16,386 bases of DNA from Anaerolineales bacterium. GTDB lineage: Bacteria > Chloroflexota > Anaerolineae > 4572-78 > J111. Position 1 is the stretch's first letter; the number at the start of each line of letters is the position of its first letter. The DNA lies in NCBI GenBank assembly GCA_012032575.1, contig JAAUSP010000111.1:1-16386 (forward strand). Direction: 5' to 3'. Shown piece after piece: positions 5,691-13,962 of this stretch. Position numbers and translations under genes: made by a program. A model generated the notes under the pieces. That model made no database searches and was not told where the DNA came from. It was given only the letters and a program-made list of their open reading frames with translations.

Positions 5691-8226
5691 ATGACCCTCA
5701 ACCATGCCGAAAAAACCCAACTAACCGTCGCCAACGGCCACAAAACCAACGGCCATTTTGTTCACGAAACGCCGACGCTGGCTTCCAGCGCGCTTCATCC
5801 CCTGGGGGAGAAAATCTTCCTCGACCGCTACGCCCTCAAAGACGGCAAAAAGGAGACGGTCAAGGTGGGTGATACGGTGATTGTGGCGGTCAATTTGGAA
5901 ACCGGCCAGCGTGAAATTGGCGCGGTCACCGCCTTGAAAGGCAAACAAGTTACCATCAACTGCGCGACGGCGAAACGGTCGAGCGGGCGCTGGAGCAGAT
6001 TGACAAGCCGCTGGAAACCCATCCCTCTCACATGCTCGACCGGGTAGCGCGGGGGCTGGCCGAGGTGGAAACTCCGGAAAAACAGGCCGAATGGCAGGAG
6101 CGGTTCCGCTGGCTGCTGGACGACTGGCGCTTTGTCCCCGGCGGACGGATCCTCACCGCCGCCGGCACCGAACAAAACCTGACTTTTTACAACTGTTACG
6201 TCATCCCCAGTCCCAAAGACAGCCGGGGCGGGATTATGGACACGCTGACCCAGATGACCGAATTATGTCGCGCGGCGGCGGGGTGGGTATCAATATTTCC
6301 AGTTTGCGCCCGCATCACGCCTATGTCAAAGGGGTCAACGGGCGCTCCAGCGGCGCGGTCTCCTGGGGCGAGTTGTACAGCTTTGTGACCGGCCTGATCG
6401 AGCAGGGCGGCAGCCGGCGCGGAGCCTTGATGCTGATTATGAACATCTGGCATCCCGACGTGCTGGAATTTATCAACAGCAAGCGCAAGATGGGCCGCAT
6501 CACCAACGCCAATATCAGCGTCGGCATCACCGACGATTTTATGGCCGCGGTCAAAGCCGATAGCGACTGGCAACTGGCTTTCCCCGATACCAGCCACGCC
6601 GATTACGATGAAACCTGGGACGGCAACATGGCCGCCTGGCAGGCCGCCGGCAAGCCGGTGATTGTCCACAAGACGGTCAAGGCCCGCGAGATTTGGAACG
6701 CCATTATCGAGAGCGCCTGGGCCAGCGCCGAGCCGGGGGTCTTTTTTGTCGAGCGTTACAACAAAATGAGCAACTCCGGCTATTACGCCCCTATCCTCTG
6801 CACCAACCCCTGCGGCGAGCAGGGATTGCCCGCCTGGGGCGTCTGCAACCTGGGCGCGCTCAACCTGGCCCGCTTTGTCAGCAATGGTGAGGTGGAGTGG
6901 GACAAGCTGGGCCGGGCGGTGCGCTACGCCGTGCGCTTCCTCGACGATGTGATTGACTCGACCCCCTATTTCTTTGAGGAAAACAAGCAGCAGCAGCTTG
7001 GCGAGCGGCGGGTCGGCCTGGGCACCATGGGCCTGGCCGAGATGATGATCCGCCTCAAAATCCGCTACGGCAGCGCCGAGAGCGTCGAGTTTCTGGATAA
7101 GCTGTACTGCTTTATCGCCAGCGAAGCCTACCTGGCCTCGGCCGACAACGCCGCCGAAAAAGGCGTCTTTCCGATGTTTGACGCCGTCAAGTTTTTGCAA
7201 AGCGGCTTTATGCAGGGCATGCCGGAGCCGGTCCGCCAGGCCATCCACGAGAAGGGTATCCGCAATGTGACCCTTTTAACCCAGGCCCCGACCGGCACCA
7301 CCGGGACGATGGTCAACACCTCGACCGGGATCGAGCCATTCTATTTCTGGAGTTTCAACCGCAAGGGGCGCATGGGCGTCCACGAGGAGCGGGTCGGCGT
7401 GTACGAGGAGTGGCTGACCGCTCATCCGGGCGAGCCGCTGCCCAACTATTTTGTGACGGCGATGGACCTGCGCCCGGAAGACCACGTGCGGGTGCAGGCG
7501 GCCATCCAGCGCTGGGTGGATTCTTCGATCAGCAAGACTTGCAACACCCCCAACAGCTACACCATCGAGCAGACCCGCGAGCTGTATGAATTGATGTATG
7601 AGTTGGGCTGCAAGGGCGGTACCATTTATCGCGACGGCTCGCGAGATGTGCAGGTGCTCAATCTAAAGGAAGAGGACAAACCGCAGGAAGCGCCGAAGCC
7701 CAAAGCGCCGGAGATCAAATGGCGGGCGCGGCCGGCCACCCTGCACGGCAACACCTATCGCAAAAACACGCCGATTGGCACGGCCTATATTACGGTCAAC
7801 GCCAACGGCGGCGGCGCTCAGGAACCGTTTGAGGTTTTCATCAACGTCGGCAAGGCCGGCAGCGATGTGGCCGCCGACGCCGAGGGCCTGGGCCGGCTGG
7901 TCAGCCTGATTTTACGCATGCCCAGCCCCTTAACTGCCCAGGAACGGGTGCAGGACATTGTGTCGCAGTTGCGGGGTATCGGTTCGGGCCGGGCGCAGGG
8001 CTTTGGCAAGAATCGCGTCAACAGCATGCCCGACGCCGTGGCTCAAGCCCTGGCCGAACACACCGGCATCAATGCCGCCGGCGAACTCCCTGGCCTGCCG
8101 GAAGACGAAATGACCCAGCTCAACCTACCCCTCAAAGGCGATTACTGCCCCGGCTGCGGCTCGGCCACGCTGCTGCACGTAGAGGGCTGTAAGAAGTGCT
8201 ATGAGTGCGGGTATAGTGAGTGTTGA
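5691..8226 (+). CDS. nrdJ: Class II (adenosylcobalamin-dependent) ribonucleotide reductase NrdJ (two frameshifts)
   Basis: About 845 residues. It reduces ribonucleotides to deoxyribonucleotides using a B12-derived radical, without oxygen. Visible family features: FYNCYVIPSP (first redox cysteine), SRGGGVGINISSLRP, TNPCGEQGLPAWGVCNLGAL with the N-x-C-x-E radical/catalytic triad at 6804-6818 and a second cysteine, QAPTGTTGTMVNTSTGIEP, and a C-terminal zinc-ribbon-like tail YCPGCGSATLLHVEGCKKCY ending GYSEC. Two one-base deletions break it: near 5960 (after VTIN, where RDGETVERALEQIDKP should follow) and in the A-pair 6261-6262 (QMTE then MSRGGG in another frame). The ATG at 5691 has a ribosome site (AAGGAG). 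The stop overlaps the next gene's start (TGATG), pointing to translational coupling. NrdR control is expected from the shared operon. Confidence 0.95.
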
Positions 8227-9326
8227 TGGATAACTATTTGACCGACTCAGAGCGCTATGCCGCTACAGATTTAATCAAATGGGCCAGCGATCTGTTACAA
8301 AGGGCGGGACTGGCCCCGGAGCGCGCCAGCATCGTTGCTGAAATTTTGGTAGAAGCCGATTTACTGGGCCATTCTACCCACGGCCTCCAGATCCTTGCTA
8401 CCTATCTAACGGAATTGGAGGCAGGCTCAATGGCTGCCGCTGGCGAACCCGAAATTATCGCCGATCGCGGGGCAGCCGTTACCTGGCATGGTCATTACCT
8501 GCCTGGCCCGTGGCTGGTGGTCAAAGCCATCGAGCTGGCCTGCGAGCGAAGCCGGCTTCATCCGGTGGTGACAGTGGTCATCCGGCAAAGCCATCATATT
8601 GCCTGTTTGGCTGCCTATCTCAAAAAAGTCACCGATCAGGGCCTCCTTATCCTGCTGTTTACATCCGATCCCGCCGGTAAATTGGTCGCCCCCTATGGCG
8701 GCATCGAGCCGCTGTACACGCCCAATCCTCTGGCGGCTGGAATACCGACCCGTAGTGAACCGATCATGCTCGATATCAGCATGTCCACGACCAGTTTGAG
8801 TCTGGTCCGGCGCTTACAACAGACGGGCCAGCCCCTCCCCGCCCCCTGGCTTTTGGATAACCAGGGCCAGGTGAGCGATGATCCGGCGATGCTGTTGACT
8901 GACCCACCCGGTTCTATTTTGCCGCTCGGCGGTATGGATTTGGGCTATAAGGGCTTCGCGCTGGGGCTATTGGTCGAAGCCCTGACTTCGGCCCTGGCGG
9001 GCTACGGTCGCGCCGAGCAGCCGGAACAGTGGGGGGCTTCGGTTTTTCTGCAAATCATCAACCCGGCCGCTTTTGGCGGGCCAGACAATTTTCTCCGGGA
9101 AACAGAATGGCTGGCCGAGTCCTGTCGCAGCAACCCGACCAAACCCGGCTCCCCGCCGGTTCGTCTGCCGGGGAGCCGGGGGCTTCGGCTGCGGGCCGAG
9201 CAGCTTGAGCAAGGCGTCGGTTTGTATCCTTCAATCCTGCCGGCCCTGCGGCCCTGGTCAGAAAAGTTAGGGGTTGCTTTACCTGCCCCTATGGGTCGTG
9301 CTGACAGCCAGATAGATGGGTCATGA
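8226..9326 (+). CDS. Malate/L-lactate dehydrogenase family oxidoreductase (Ldh_2, PF02615-like)
   Basis: 366 residues, normal for the YlbC/ComC/MdH fold, which is unrelated to classical Rossmann dehydrogenases. Family-like features: EADLLGHSTHGLQ near the N-terminus (active-site His), VIRQSHHIACLAAYLKK, VAPYGGIEPLYTPNPLAAGIP, MLDISMSTTS, MDLGYKGFALGLLVEALTS and VRLPGSRG. The substrate could be malate, lactate, ureidoglycolate or another 2-hydroxy acid; it cannot be told from sequence. The ATG at 8226 overlaps the nrdJ TGA by one base; GTG at 8220 and TTG at 8223 are alternative starts in frame. Coupling to nrdJ is unusual and has no obvious metabolic reason. The frame is unbroken. A 12-bp perfect inverted repeat lies in the coding sequence at 9144-9180. 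Confidence 0.85.
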   Translation: MDNYLTDSERYAATDLIKWASDLLQRAGLAPERASIVAEILVEADLLGHSTHGLQILATYLTELEAGSMAAAGEPEIIADRGAAVTWHGHYLPGPWLVVKAIELACERSRLHPVVTVVIRQSHHIACLAAYLKKVTDQGLLILLFTSDPAGKLVAPYGGIEPLYTPNPLAAGIPTRSEPIMLDISMSTTSLSLVRRLQQTGQPLPAPWLLDNQGQVSDDPAMLLTDPPGSILPLGGMDLGYKGFALGLLVEALTSALAGYGRAEQPEQWGASVFLQIINPAAFGGPDNFLRETEWLAESCRSNPTKPGSPPVRLPGSRGLRLRAEQLEQGVGLYPSILPALRPWSEKLGVALPAPMGRADSQIDGS

Positions 9327-9735
9327 GGGTAATATACGATAGCGAAACCGACATGCCGGTAGCCGAAGTGACAATAATTTCCCGGCTGATACGGGAAGCC
9401 GGCTCGGTCGGTGGGCCAGCCCGTTGCGGACACCTTCCCATCCGGAAAGTTTTGATCTGGTTTATCTTTGTACGGTGCTGGGCGAAATTCCTGACCGGGA
9501 TGCCGCCCTTAAACCCGGTGGACAGCTTTCCATCACCGAAATCTTCCCCGATCCCCACTATCAATCTCTGGCGAGCGTGCAGCAACTGGCTGAGTCAATC
9601 GGTTTCGCCCTCGACCCGCCGACCGTCCGCTACGTCCCCCTGGACCTGGTCGCCGGGCGCATGAAATCCGTGCCCCTCGACTGCGACACGATGCTGACCG
9701 CCCGTGAATTAGGCATTAGTTTTGGCGATTGAGCT
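9323..9735 (+). pseudogene. Patchwork of gene remnants (methyltransferase-like, then phosphofructokinase-like tail)
   Basis: An ATG at 9323 overlaps the previous stop and reads MRVIYDSETD, like the start of DUF2283 proteins, but this resemblance ends after about ten residues. In another frame, from about 9439, the text HPESFDLVYLCTVLGEIPDR, then ALKPGGQLSITEIFPDPHYQ and LAESIGFALD resembles the second half of a class I SAM-dependent methyltransferase, with the helix expected between DRDAA and LKPGG missing. The same open frame then reads YVPLDLVAGRMKSVPLDCDT and LTARELGISFGD before TGA at 9730-9732, which resembles the C-terminus of 6-phosphofructokinases. I doubt any piece is functional. All three resemblances are from memory and moderate at best. 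Confidence 0.45.
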
Positions 9736-9738
9736 ATA

Positions 9739-9787
9739 GGAGTCTCAAAGCTTGCTTTGCCCATCCCAAAGCAAGCTTTGGGACTCC
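9739..9787. terminator. Long hairpin between convergent genes (bidirectional terminator candidate)
   Basis: GGAGTC-T-CAAAGCTTGCTTTG (9739-9759) pairs with CAAAGCAAGCTTTG-G-GACTCC (9767-9787), a 21-bp stem with one T-G pair and the 7-nt loop 9760-9766. AATTATTCTATT follows on the plus strand. It lies just before the end of the minus-strand formyltransferase gene (9790), so it can stop transcription from both sides. Confidence 0.65.
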
Positions 9788-9789
9788 AA

Positions 9790-10688
9790 TTATTCTATTC
9801 TCAAAACTCCCGGCTGAAACTGAATCCATAATTCTCCCTCTTCAAGCCGATAAGGTTGATCCAGCTTCAAACCAATCTCGTATCCCAACGCTCGCCTCAC
9901 CGGAAAAAATTGATCTTGCGCCACCGCAATCTTCAGCGGCCACTCCGCCGCTGCCCGCGCAAAGTTGAAAGCCCGGCGAGCGTCCCAATCCGTCGGGATC
10001 ACCAAATCCTCATCCGTTGGCCAGGAAAAGTAGCTGCTGCCGTCGAAGGGTTGGGGTCGGCGCAGCAGGTAGCCTGTCTCGTCCAGTTGGCGAATGGCCT
10101 CTACCAGCAGCCGGCCTCCTTCGGCCGCGCAGCGCTGATCCAGTTCCGCCCCGGAGATGCCGTCGGGCCAATCAAAAGCGGTTTGGGCCACCATATCGCC
10201 GCTGTCTATCCCTTCATTCATAAAATGCAGCGTCACCCCGGCCTGGCGCTCCCCCGCCCGCGCCATCCAAAACAGGGGAACCGGGCCGCGATAAGCCGGC
10301 AGCAGCGATGGATGCAGGTTCAAACAGCCATAGCGGGGCAGGTGGAGCACCGCCGCCGGCAAAATCGCCGGAAAACAAGCCACGACAATCAAATCCGGCT
10401 GAAGATCAGCTAACAGCGCCAGTGTTGGCGGGTCGGAGAGGGAGCCGACCTCCCACACCGGAATATCCCGTGCCAGGCCAGATGAATGATGTTGTGCTCG
10501 AAGTAGGGGTCAATGAGGGGCAATAACGACTCGGTGGGACGGGGCGGCTCGACGCGCCGGGGGAGGAATTGTTTATCCGTTGAAACAGTCGGCGTAATAA
10601 CAGCCTTAATCTCAGCTCTTTGCGCGAACAAGCACTCGAAGGGCAGGCGCGAGAAACTCCCACGAGTGCCAAAATAAATAATATGCAC
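9790..10688 (-). CDS. Formyltransferase family protein, Fmt-like (one frameshift)
   Basis: About 299 residues. The N-terminus MHIIYFGTRGSFSRLPFECL is the usual first strand of formyltetrahydrofolate-dependent formyltransferases. The core has NLHPSLLPAYRGPVPLFW (catalytic Asn and His) and VTLHFMNEGIDSGDMV (Asp region), the N-H-D set of the family. The C-terminal third (SYFSWPTDEDLVIPTDWDAR, RAFNFARA) differs from standard methionyl-tRNA formyltransferase, so a sugar- or amino-formylating enzyme is possible; I leave the symbol empty. One missing base in the AA pair 10462-10463 (TT on the coding strand) breaks the gene: HLAWHGIF in one frame, PVWEVGSLSD in the next. The start is GTG at 10688 with no clear ribosome site. 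It is divergent from yggX. Confidence 0.8.
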
Positions 10689-10725
10689 TGGCAGCCAGCC
10701 TTAAAGAAAACGATCTAGCCAAAAT

Positions 10726-10753
10726 TTGACTTTTGAGGTAGAAATTCTATAGT
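10726..10753 (+). promoter_or_regulatory. Sigma-70-like promoter of yggX
   Basis: TTGACT (10726-10731), 16-bp spacer, TATAGT (10748-10753). Transcription would begin near 10760, giving a leader of about 59 nt that contains the hairpin at 10770-10803. Confidence 0.6.
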
Positions 10754-10769
10754 CTTTATCATAATAATT

Positions 10770-10803
10770 TGGCAGCCTGGAGTGCAGACTCCAAATCTTG
10801 CCA
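10770..10803 (+). promoter_or_regulatory. Stem-loop in the yggX leader
   Basis: An inner stem TGGAGT (10778-10783) / ACTCCA (10788-10793) with loop GCAG is enclosed by TGGCA (10770-10774) / TGCCA (10799-10803). The ribosome site AGGGAG (10808-10813) follows 4 nt later, so folding might affect translation. Regulatory use is inferred only. Confidence 0.4.
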
Positions 10804-10818
10804 CATCAGGGAGATCTC

Positions 10819-11127
10819 ATGACCCGAATGGTCAAATGCGTTAAAATAGGCCGCGAACTGCCAGGACTGGAAAAACCACCTTTCCCCGGCGAACTGGGCG
10901 AAAAGATTTTTAACAACGTCTCCCAGCAAGCCTGGGACCTGTGGATTCAACAGCAAGTGCTGCTGATCAACCACTACGGCCTGGTGCTGGCCGACCCGCA
11001 AGCGCGCCAATTTTTGAAAGAGCAAATGGAAGAATTTTTCTTCGGTCTGGGCGCAATGATGCCCGAAGGCTGGTCCCCCGAAGGCCAATCCGGCGCAAAA
11101 GGTGGCGGCCCGGCGCGGAAGAAATAA
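10819..11127 (+). CDS. yggX: YggX-type Fe(2+)-trafficking / oxidative damage protection protein
   Basis: 102 residues. The sequence MTRMVKCVKIGRELPGLEKP, then FPGELGEKIFNNVSQQAWDL, LINHYGLVLADPQARQFLKE and PEGWSPE follows the whole YggX family pattern, including the conserved cysteine near the N-terminus (Cys 7) and the PGELG motif. YggX proteins protect iron-sulphur enzymes against oxidative damage in proteobacteria, where most members are known. The ATG at 10819 is chosen for its ribosome site AGGGAG (10808-10813). A Gly/Lys-rich tail extends the protein. The TAA stop overlaps the first unit of the AACGTTN heptamer array, and the convergent ATP-grasp gene ends 2 bp away. Confidence 0.9.
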   Translation: MTRMVKCVKIGRELPGLEKPPFPGELGEKIFNNVSQQAWDLWIQQQVLLINHYGLVLADPQARQFLKEQMEEFFFGLGAMMPEGWSPEGQSGAKGGGPARKK

Positions 11128-11160
11128 CGTTAAACGTTTAACGTTCCAACGTTTAACGTC
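11126..11160. terminator. AACGTTN heptamer array and hairpin between convergent yggX and ATP-grasp genes
   Basis: AACGTTA, AACGTTT, AACGTTC, one extra C, AACGTTT and AACGTC follow each other. Bases 11127-11138 pair perfectly with 11148-11159 (12 bp, 9-nt loop). The stop of yggX (11125-11127) touches the left end, and the stop of the minus-strand gene (11130-11132) lies inside the left arm. Termination is inferred from position; there is no U-tract. Confidence 0.55.
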
Positions 11161-12401
11161 AACATCGTCTCGACTTCAAAGTGGAGCCGGGCGTGGGCCT
11201 GACGCAGGGCAGCTTCGACCTCAGCCGGCTCGTTGCCCCGGGCAAAGATGAAGCCGAGATAGCTCTCGCCTTCGGGCAATGGGACGAGGGGTTGGTACAG
11301 TTGAGCGGTGATCTCCACCGACTCAATCCCCGGCACTTGCCGGGCCGCCTCGACTCCGTCCACCCGTTTGAGCAACCCCGCCGCCGGAATGGGGATCATC
11401 ATCACTCCCCTGGCCCCTTCGTCGCCGCGCCACGACTCTATTTCCATCCCCACCGCCTGGCGCAGAATTAACTCCTCCAAGGAAATATCCGGCCCAAAGC
11501 GCAGCGTTTGCGAGCATAGCCCGCCGATAGAGCGTCCTGCCACCTCAACCAGCCACGGCCCGGCTTCGTTGACCCGCAACTCGGCGTGAATCGGCCCCTG
11601 GCGCAGACCCAGCGCCGCTGCCGCTTGAGCCGCGCAGTCTGTTATTGCGGTTTGGACTGAGATGGGCAGACGGGAAGGCGTTACATAAATCGTCTCTTCA
11701 AAAAATGGCCCGTCGAGCGGGTCGGGCTTGTCAAACAGCGCCAGCACCTGCAACTGCTCCCGGTCCAGCATACCTTCCAGGGCTACTTCAAAACCGGGGA
11801 TAAAATTCTCCACCAGAATTCCGGTTGAGCCGGGGACTCGCTGCATCGAAGCCAGCAGCCGGGCCAGACGGCGAAAAGCCGTTTCAAATTCAGCAGAGTT
11901 ATCGGCCCGGATAACGCCCCGACTCCCCGACAGCAGCAGCGGTTTGACCACACACGGATACTCGACCTCGGCGGCCACACGGGTGGGTTCGTCAGTCATA
12001 TCAAACAATCTGAATTGGGGACAGGGCACACCCGCAGCGCTCAACAACTGGCGCATGCGGTGCTTGTTGCGGGCGGCCAGAGCGGCTTCGCTGGAGTTGA
12101 AAGCCAGCCCCAGCGCCTCGCTGGCGAGCGCAGCCAACACGGTGGCGCTGTCGTCTACAGCTAAGATGGCCTGCACCGGCGTCTGGCGGGCAAAATCGGT
12201 AATCGCCTGGACTGCCTCCTCCGGCTGGTCGAACTGCAACCCCAACGGAGCGTGCCAATATTCGGCCAGTTCGGGCGGCATGTCAATCCCTTTGACGACC
12301 TCGATACCCAGCCGGGCCGCCGCTTCCAGAAAGGGCCGCGACCGGTAGGTAGTCGCTTTCATCAATAAAATTACCCGCAGGTGCGGGGCATGCTCAGTCA
12401 T
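11130..12401 (-). CDS. ATP-grasp domain carboxylate-amine ligase-like protein
   Basis: 423 residues. After an N-terminal alpha/beta domain (HLRVILLMKATTYRSRPFLE) with DDSATVLAALASEALGLAFN, the ATP-grasp fold is marked by NKHRMRQLLSAAGVPCPQF, the ATP-binding strand YPCVVKPLLLSGSRGVI, LVENFIPGFEVALEGML, and HAELRVNEAGPWLVEVAGRS with metal-binding acidic residues. This arrangement is typical of carbamoyl-phosphate-synthase-like and L-amino-acid-ligase (BacD-type) enzymes that join a carboxylate to an amine using ATP. The substrate is unknown. The ATG at 12401 has GGTGA as ribosome site; the in-frame GTG at 12413 is part of it. It begins 33 nt after the membrane-protein gene on the same strand, so the two are likely co-transcribed. 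The final residues TLNVGTLNV and TAA are written by the heptamer array. The frame is unbroken. Confidence 0.85.
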   Translation of the reverse strand: MTEHAPHLRVILLMKATTYRSRPFLEAAARLGIEVVKGIDMPPELAEYWHAPLGLQFDQPEEAVQAITDFARQTPVQAILAVDDSATVLAALASEALGLAFNSSEAALAARNKHRMRQLLSAAGVPCPQFRLFDMTDEPTRVAAEVEYPCVVKPLLLSGSRGVIRADNSAEFETAFRRLARLLASMQRVPGSTGILVENFIPGFEVALEGMLDREQLQVLALFDKPDPLDGPFFEETIYVTPSRLPISVQTAITDCAAQAAAALGLRQGPIHAELRVNEAGPWLVEVAGRSIGGLCSQTLRFGPDISLEELILRQAVGMEIESWRGDEGARGVMMIPIPAAGLLKRVDGVEAARQVPGIESVEITAQLYQPLVPLPEGESYLGFIFARGNEPAEVEAALRQAHARLHFEVETMLTLNVGTLNV

Positions 12402-12434
12402 AGTGTCTTTCACCGTTATCAGTTTGAATCCCAG

Positions 12435-13962
12435 TCAATTCACTTTACGAGCAAAAACCATCGCCATCTCATCCTGATAAAGAGTCTCCCAGGCAGGATC
12501 GCCCTTAAGCAATCGGGCCAGGGTGCTGTCACTCTCAATCAGCACCAGATTGATGCCGTCCTCAGCCAATTTTTGCTGCCAGCCCTCGCCGCCGGAGGCT
12601 GTATCGAGATAGCGGCGAATAAAGGCGTCGTCATACAGATCGGTGCGGCCATCAATGTAGACCGGGTAATCAGGCCACAATTTAAAAATGAGATAGCCGC
12701 CCCAATTGTAGCTGTTGAAGAGCGGGCCGGCCGGTCTGTTTTGCTGGATAAACTCGACTGCTTTCAGCGGCAATGCTGACTCCTCCGCTTTGATGGCCTC
12801 CTGCGGATTGAGCGCAATCCCAATTTTCAGCAACGCAGCGAAAACAACCACCCCCAACAAAATCCAGTTGAGTCGAGAGGAAGAGAGGGGACGGGAAGGA
12901 ACCGGGAAAGTCCCCTGAGTTCCCCTGAGTTCCCCTGAGTTCCCTTTCCTCTCGCCCGGCAAATATTGTCCCCAGGCGGCGGCGGCGTAACGGGCCAGAG
13001 CAGGCACAGCCAGCAGGCCAAACAGACCGACATTGCGGGCGGCGAACAGTCCCCAGAAGGTCCACAAGCCCAGCAAAGCCAGGTCGGTCCAATCGGCCCG
13101 GCGAGTCGAACGGCCCATCGCGGCCAGGGCCAGCAGCAGCATGCCGATAAAGGGCCAGGTATAAAGCAGGTGAAAATCAGGGCTGCGCCACTCCTGGATA
13201 AAATCGCGCAGCGCGCCGATACCGATCGTGCGAAAAGGATAGAGCCACATTTGCCAGGTATGCGGATTGATGACCACCACCGCAAAACTGATCGCCCCCG
13301 ACCACCAACAGCGGGCCAAGCCGCGGCCATGTGACCACCGGATCGTCGCGATGGCCGGTCAGGTTGTTGAAGATTTCGCCGACAATGTACACCCCCAACA
13401 GCATAAAAGCGATGGCATAGCCGCCATGAATATTGACCCACAACAGGATCACCAGCGGCAGGGCATAAATCCAACGGCTGCTCTGGCGTTTGTATTTTTC
13501 CAGCAGGACCAGCACCAATCCCGCCAGCAAAAAGGAAACCATCTGTGGCCGGGCCACCCAGATCACCGCCGAAGTAATGGCCCCCAGGATTGTGACAAAT
13601 GCGCGGATGTACAAATTACCCGGCGTCACCTGCCAGATGAGCCAGAAGGTCAGCGTGACCAGCGCAGCCAGGCTCAAGCTCAAGCCCAGCCAGCCGCCCA
13701 GAGCAAACAAGCTGTACCAAAAAATCTGGGCCAGCCAGCCGTGATCAATCCAGGATTGGCCGGCCATCGTGTGCGAAAAGGGGTCGGTGGTGGGCACGGT
13801 GCGATTTTCGAGGATGTATTGGCCGGAACGGAGATGCCACCAGGTATCGGTATCGGCGGGCAGGCGGACGGCCATAGTGAAGATGGCGATGAAGACAATA
13901 GCCACAAGCAGGCGGGGAATGGTCAGATGGTAGGGTAAGGGCTGAGTTTTTCGGAAGGTCAT
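12435..13962 (-). CDS. Polytopic membrane protein of unknown function, glycosyltransferase-like topology (one frameshift)
   Basis: About 508 residues. Many hydrophobic segments follow the N-terminus, for example LLVAIVFIAIFTMAV, LGLSLSLAALVTLTFWLI, FVTILGAITSAVIWVA, MVSFLLAGLVLVLL and FIGMLLLALAAMG. Just after the first segment a loop reads LPADTDTWWHLRSGQYILEN and DPFSHT. The C-terminal 150 residues are soluble and hold NSYNWGGYLIFKLWPDYPVY followed by IDGRTDLYDD. The arrangement recalls integral-membrane (GT-C-like) sugar transferases, but I cannot name a family. One extra base in the C-run 13295-13299 separates the two frames (LLVVG | AISFAVVVINPHTWQMWLYP). An 81-bp repeat element is inserted in frame at 12874-12954. 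ATG at 13962 is the only start seen before the first membrane segment. The ATP-grasp gene follows. Confidence 0.75.
12874..12954. repeat. 81-bp in-frame element with terminal inverted repeats and 10-bp tandem repeats
   Basis: Perfect 9-bp ends CGAGAGGAA (12874-12882) and TTCCTCTCG (12946-12954) bound the element. Inside, TCCCCTGAGT is repeated three times without gap (12911-12940). Its length is exactly 27 codons and it leaves the membrane-protein frame open, adding a hydrophilic peptide (GNSGELRGTQGTFPVPSR) between two hydrophobic segments. Confidence 0.65.

Noticed and set aside
6196..7248. Long minus-strand open frame (350 codons) opposite nrdJ
   Set aside because: The plus strand carries the conserved NrdJ catalytic motifs; long antisense frames are expected in GC-rich codon-biased genes.
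13267..13938. Plus-strand open frame of 223 codons opposite the membrane protein
   Set aside because: It is Gln/His-rich text produced by the complement of hydrophobic codons, a typical shadow of a membrane-protein gene.
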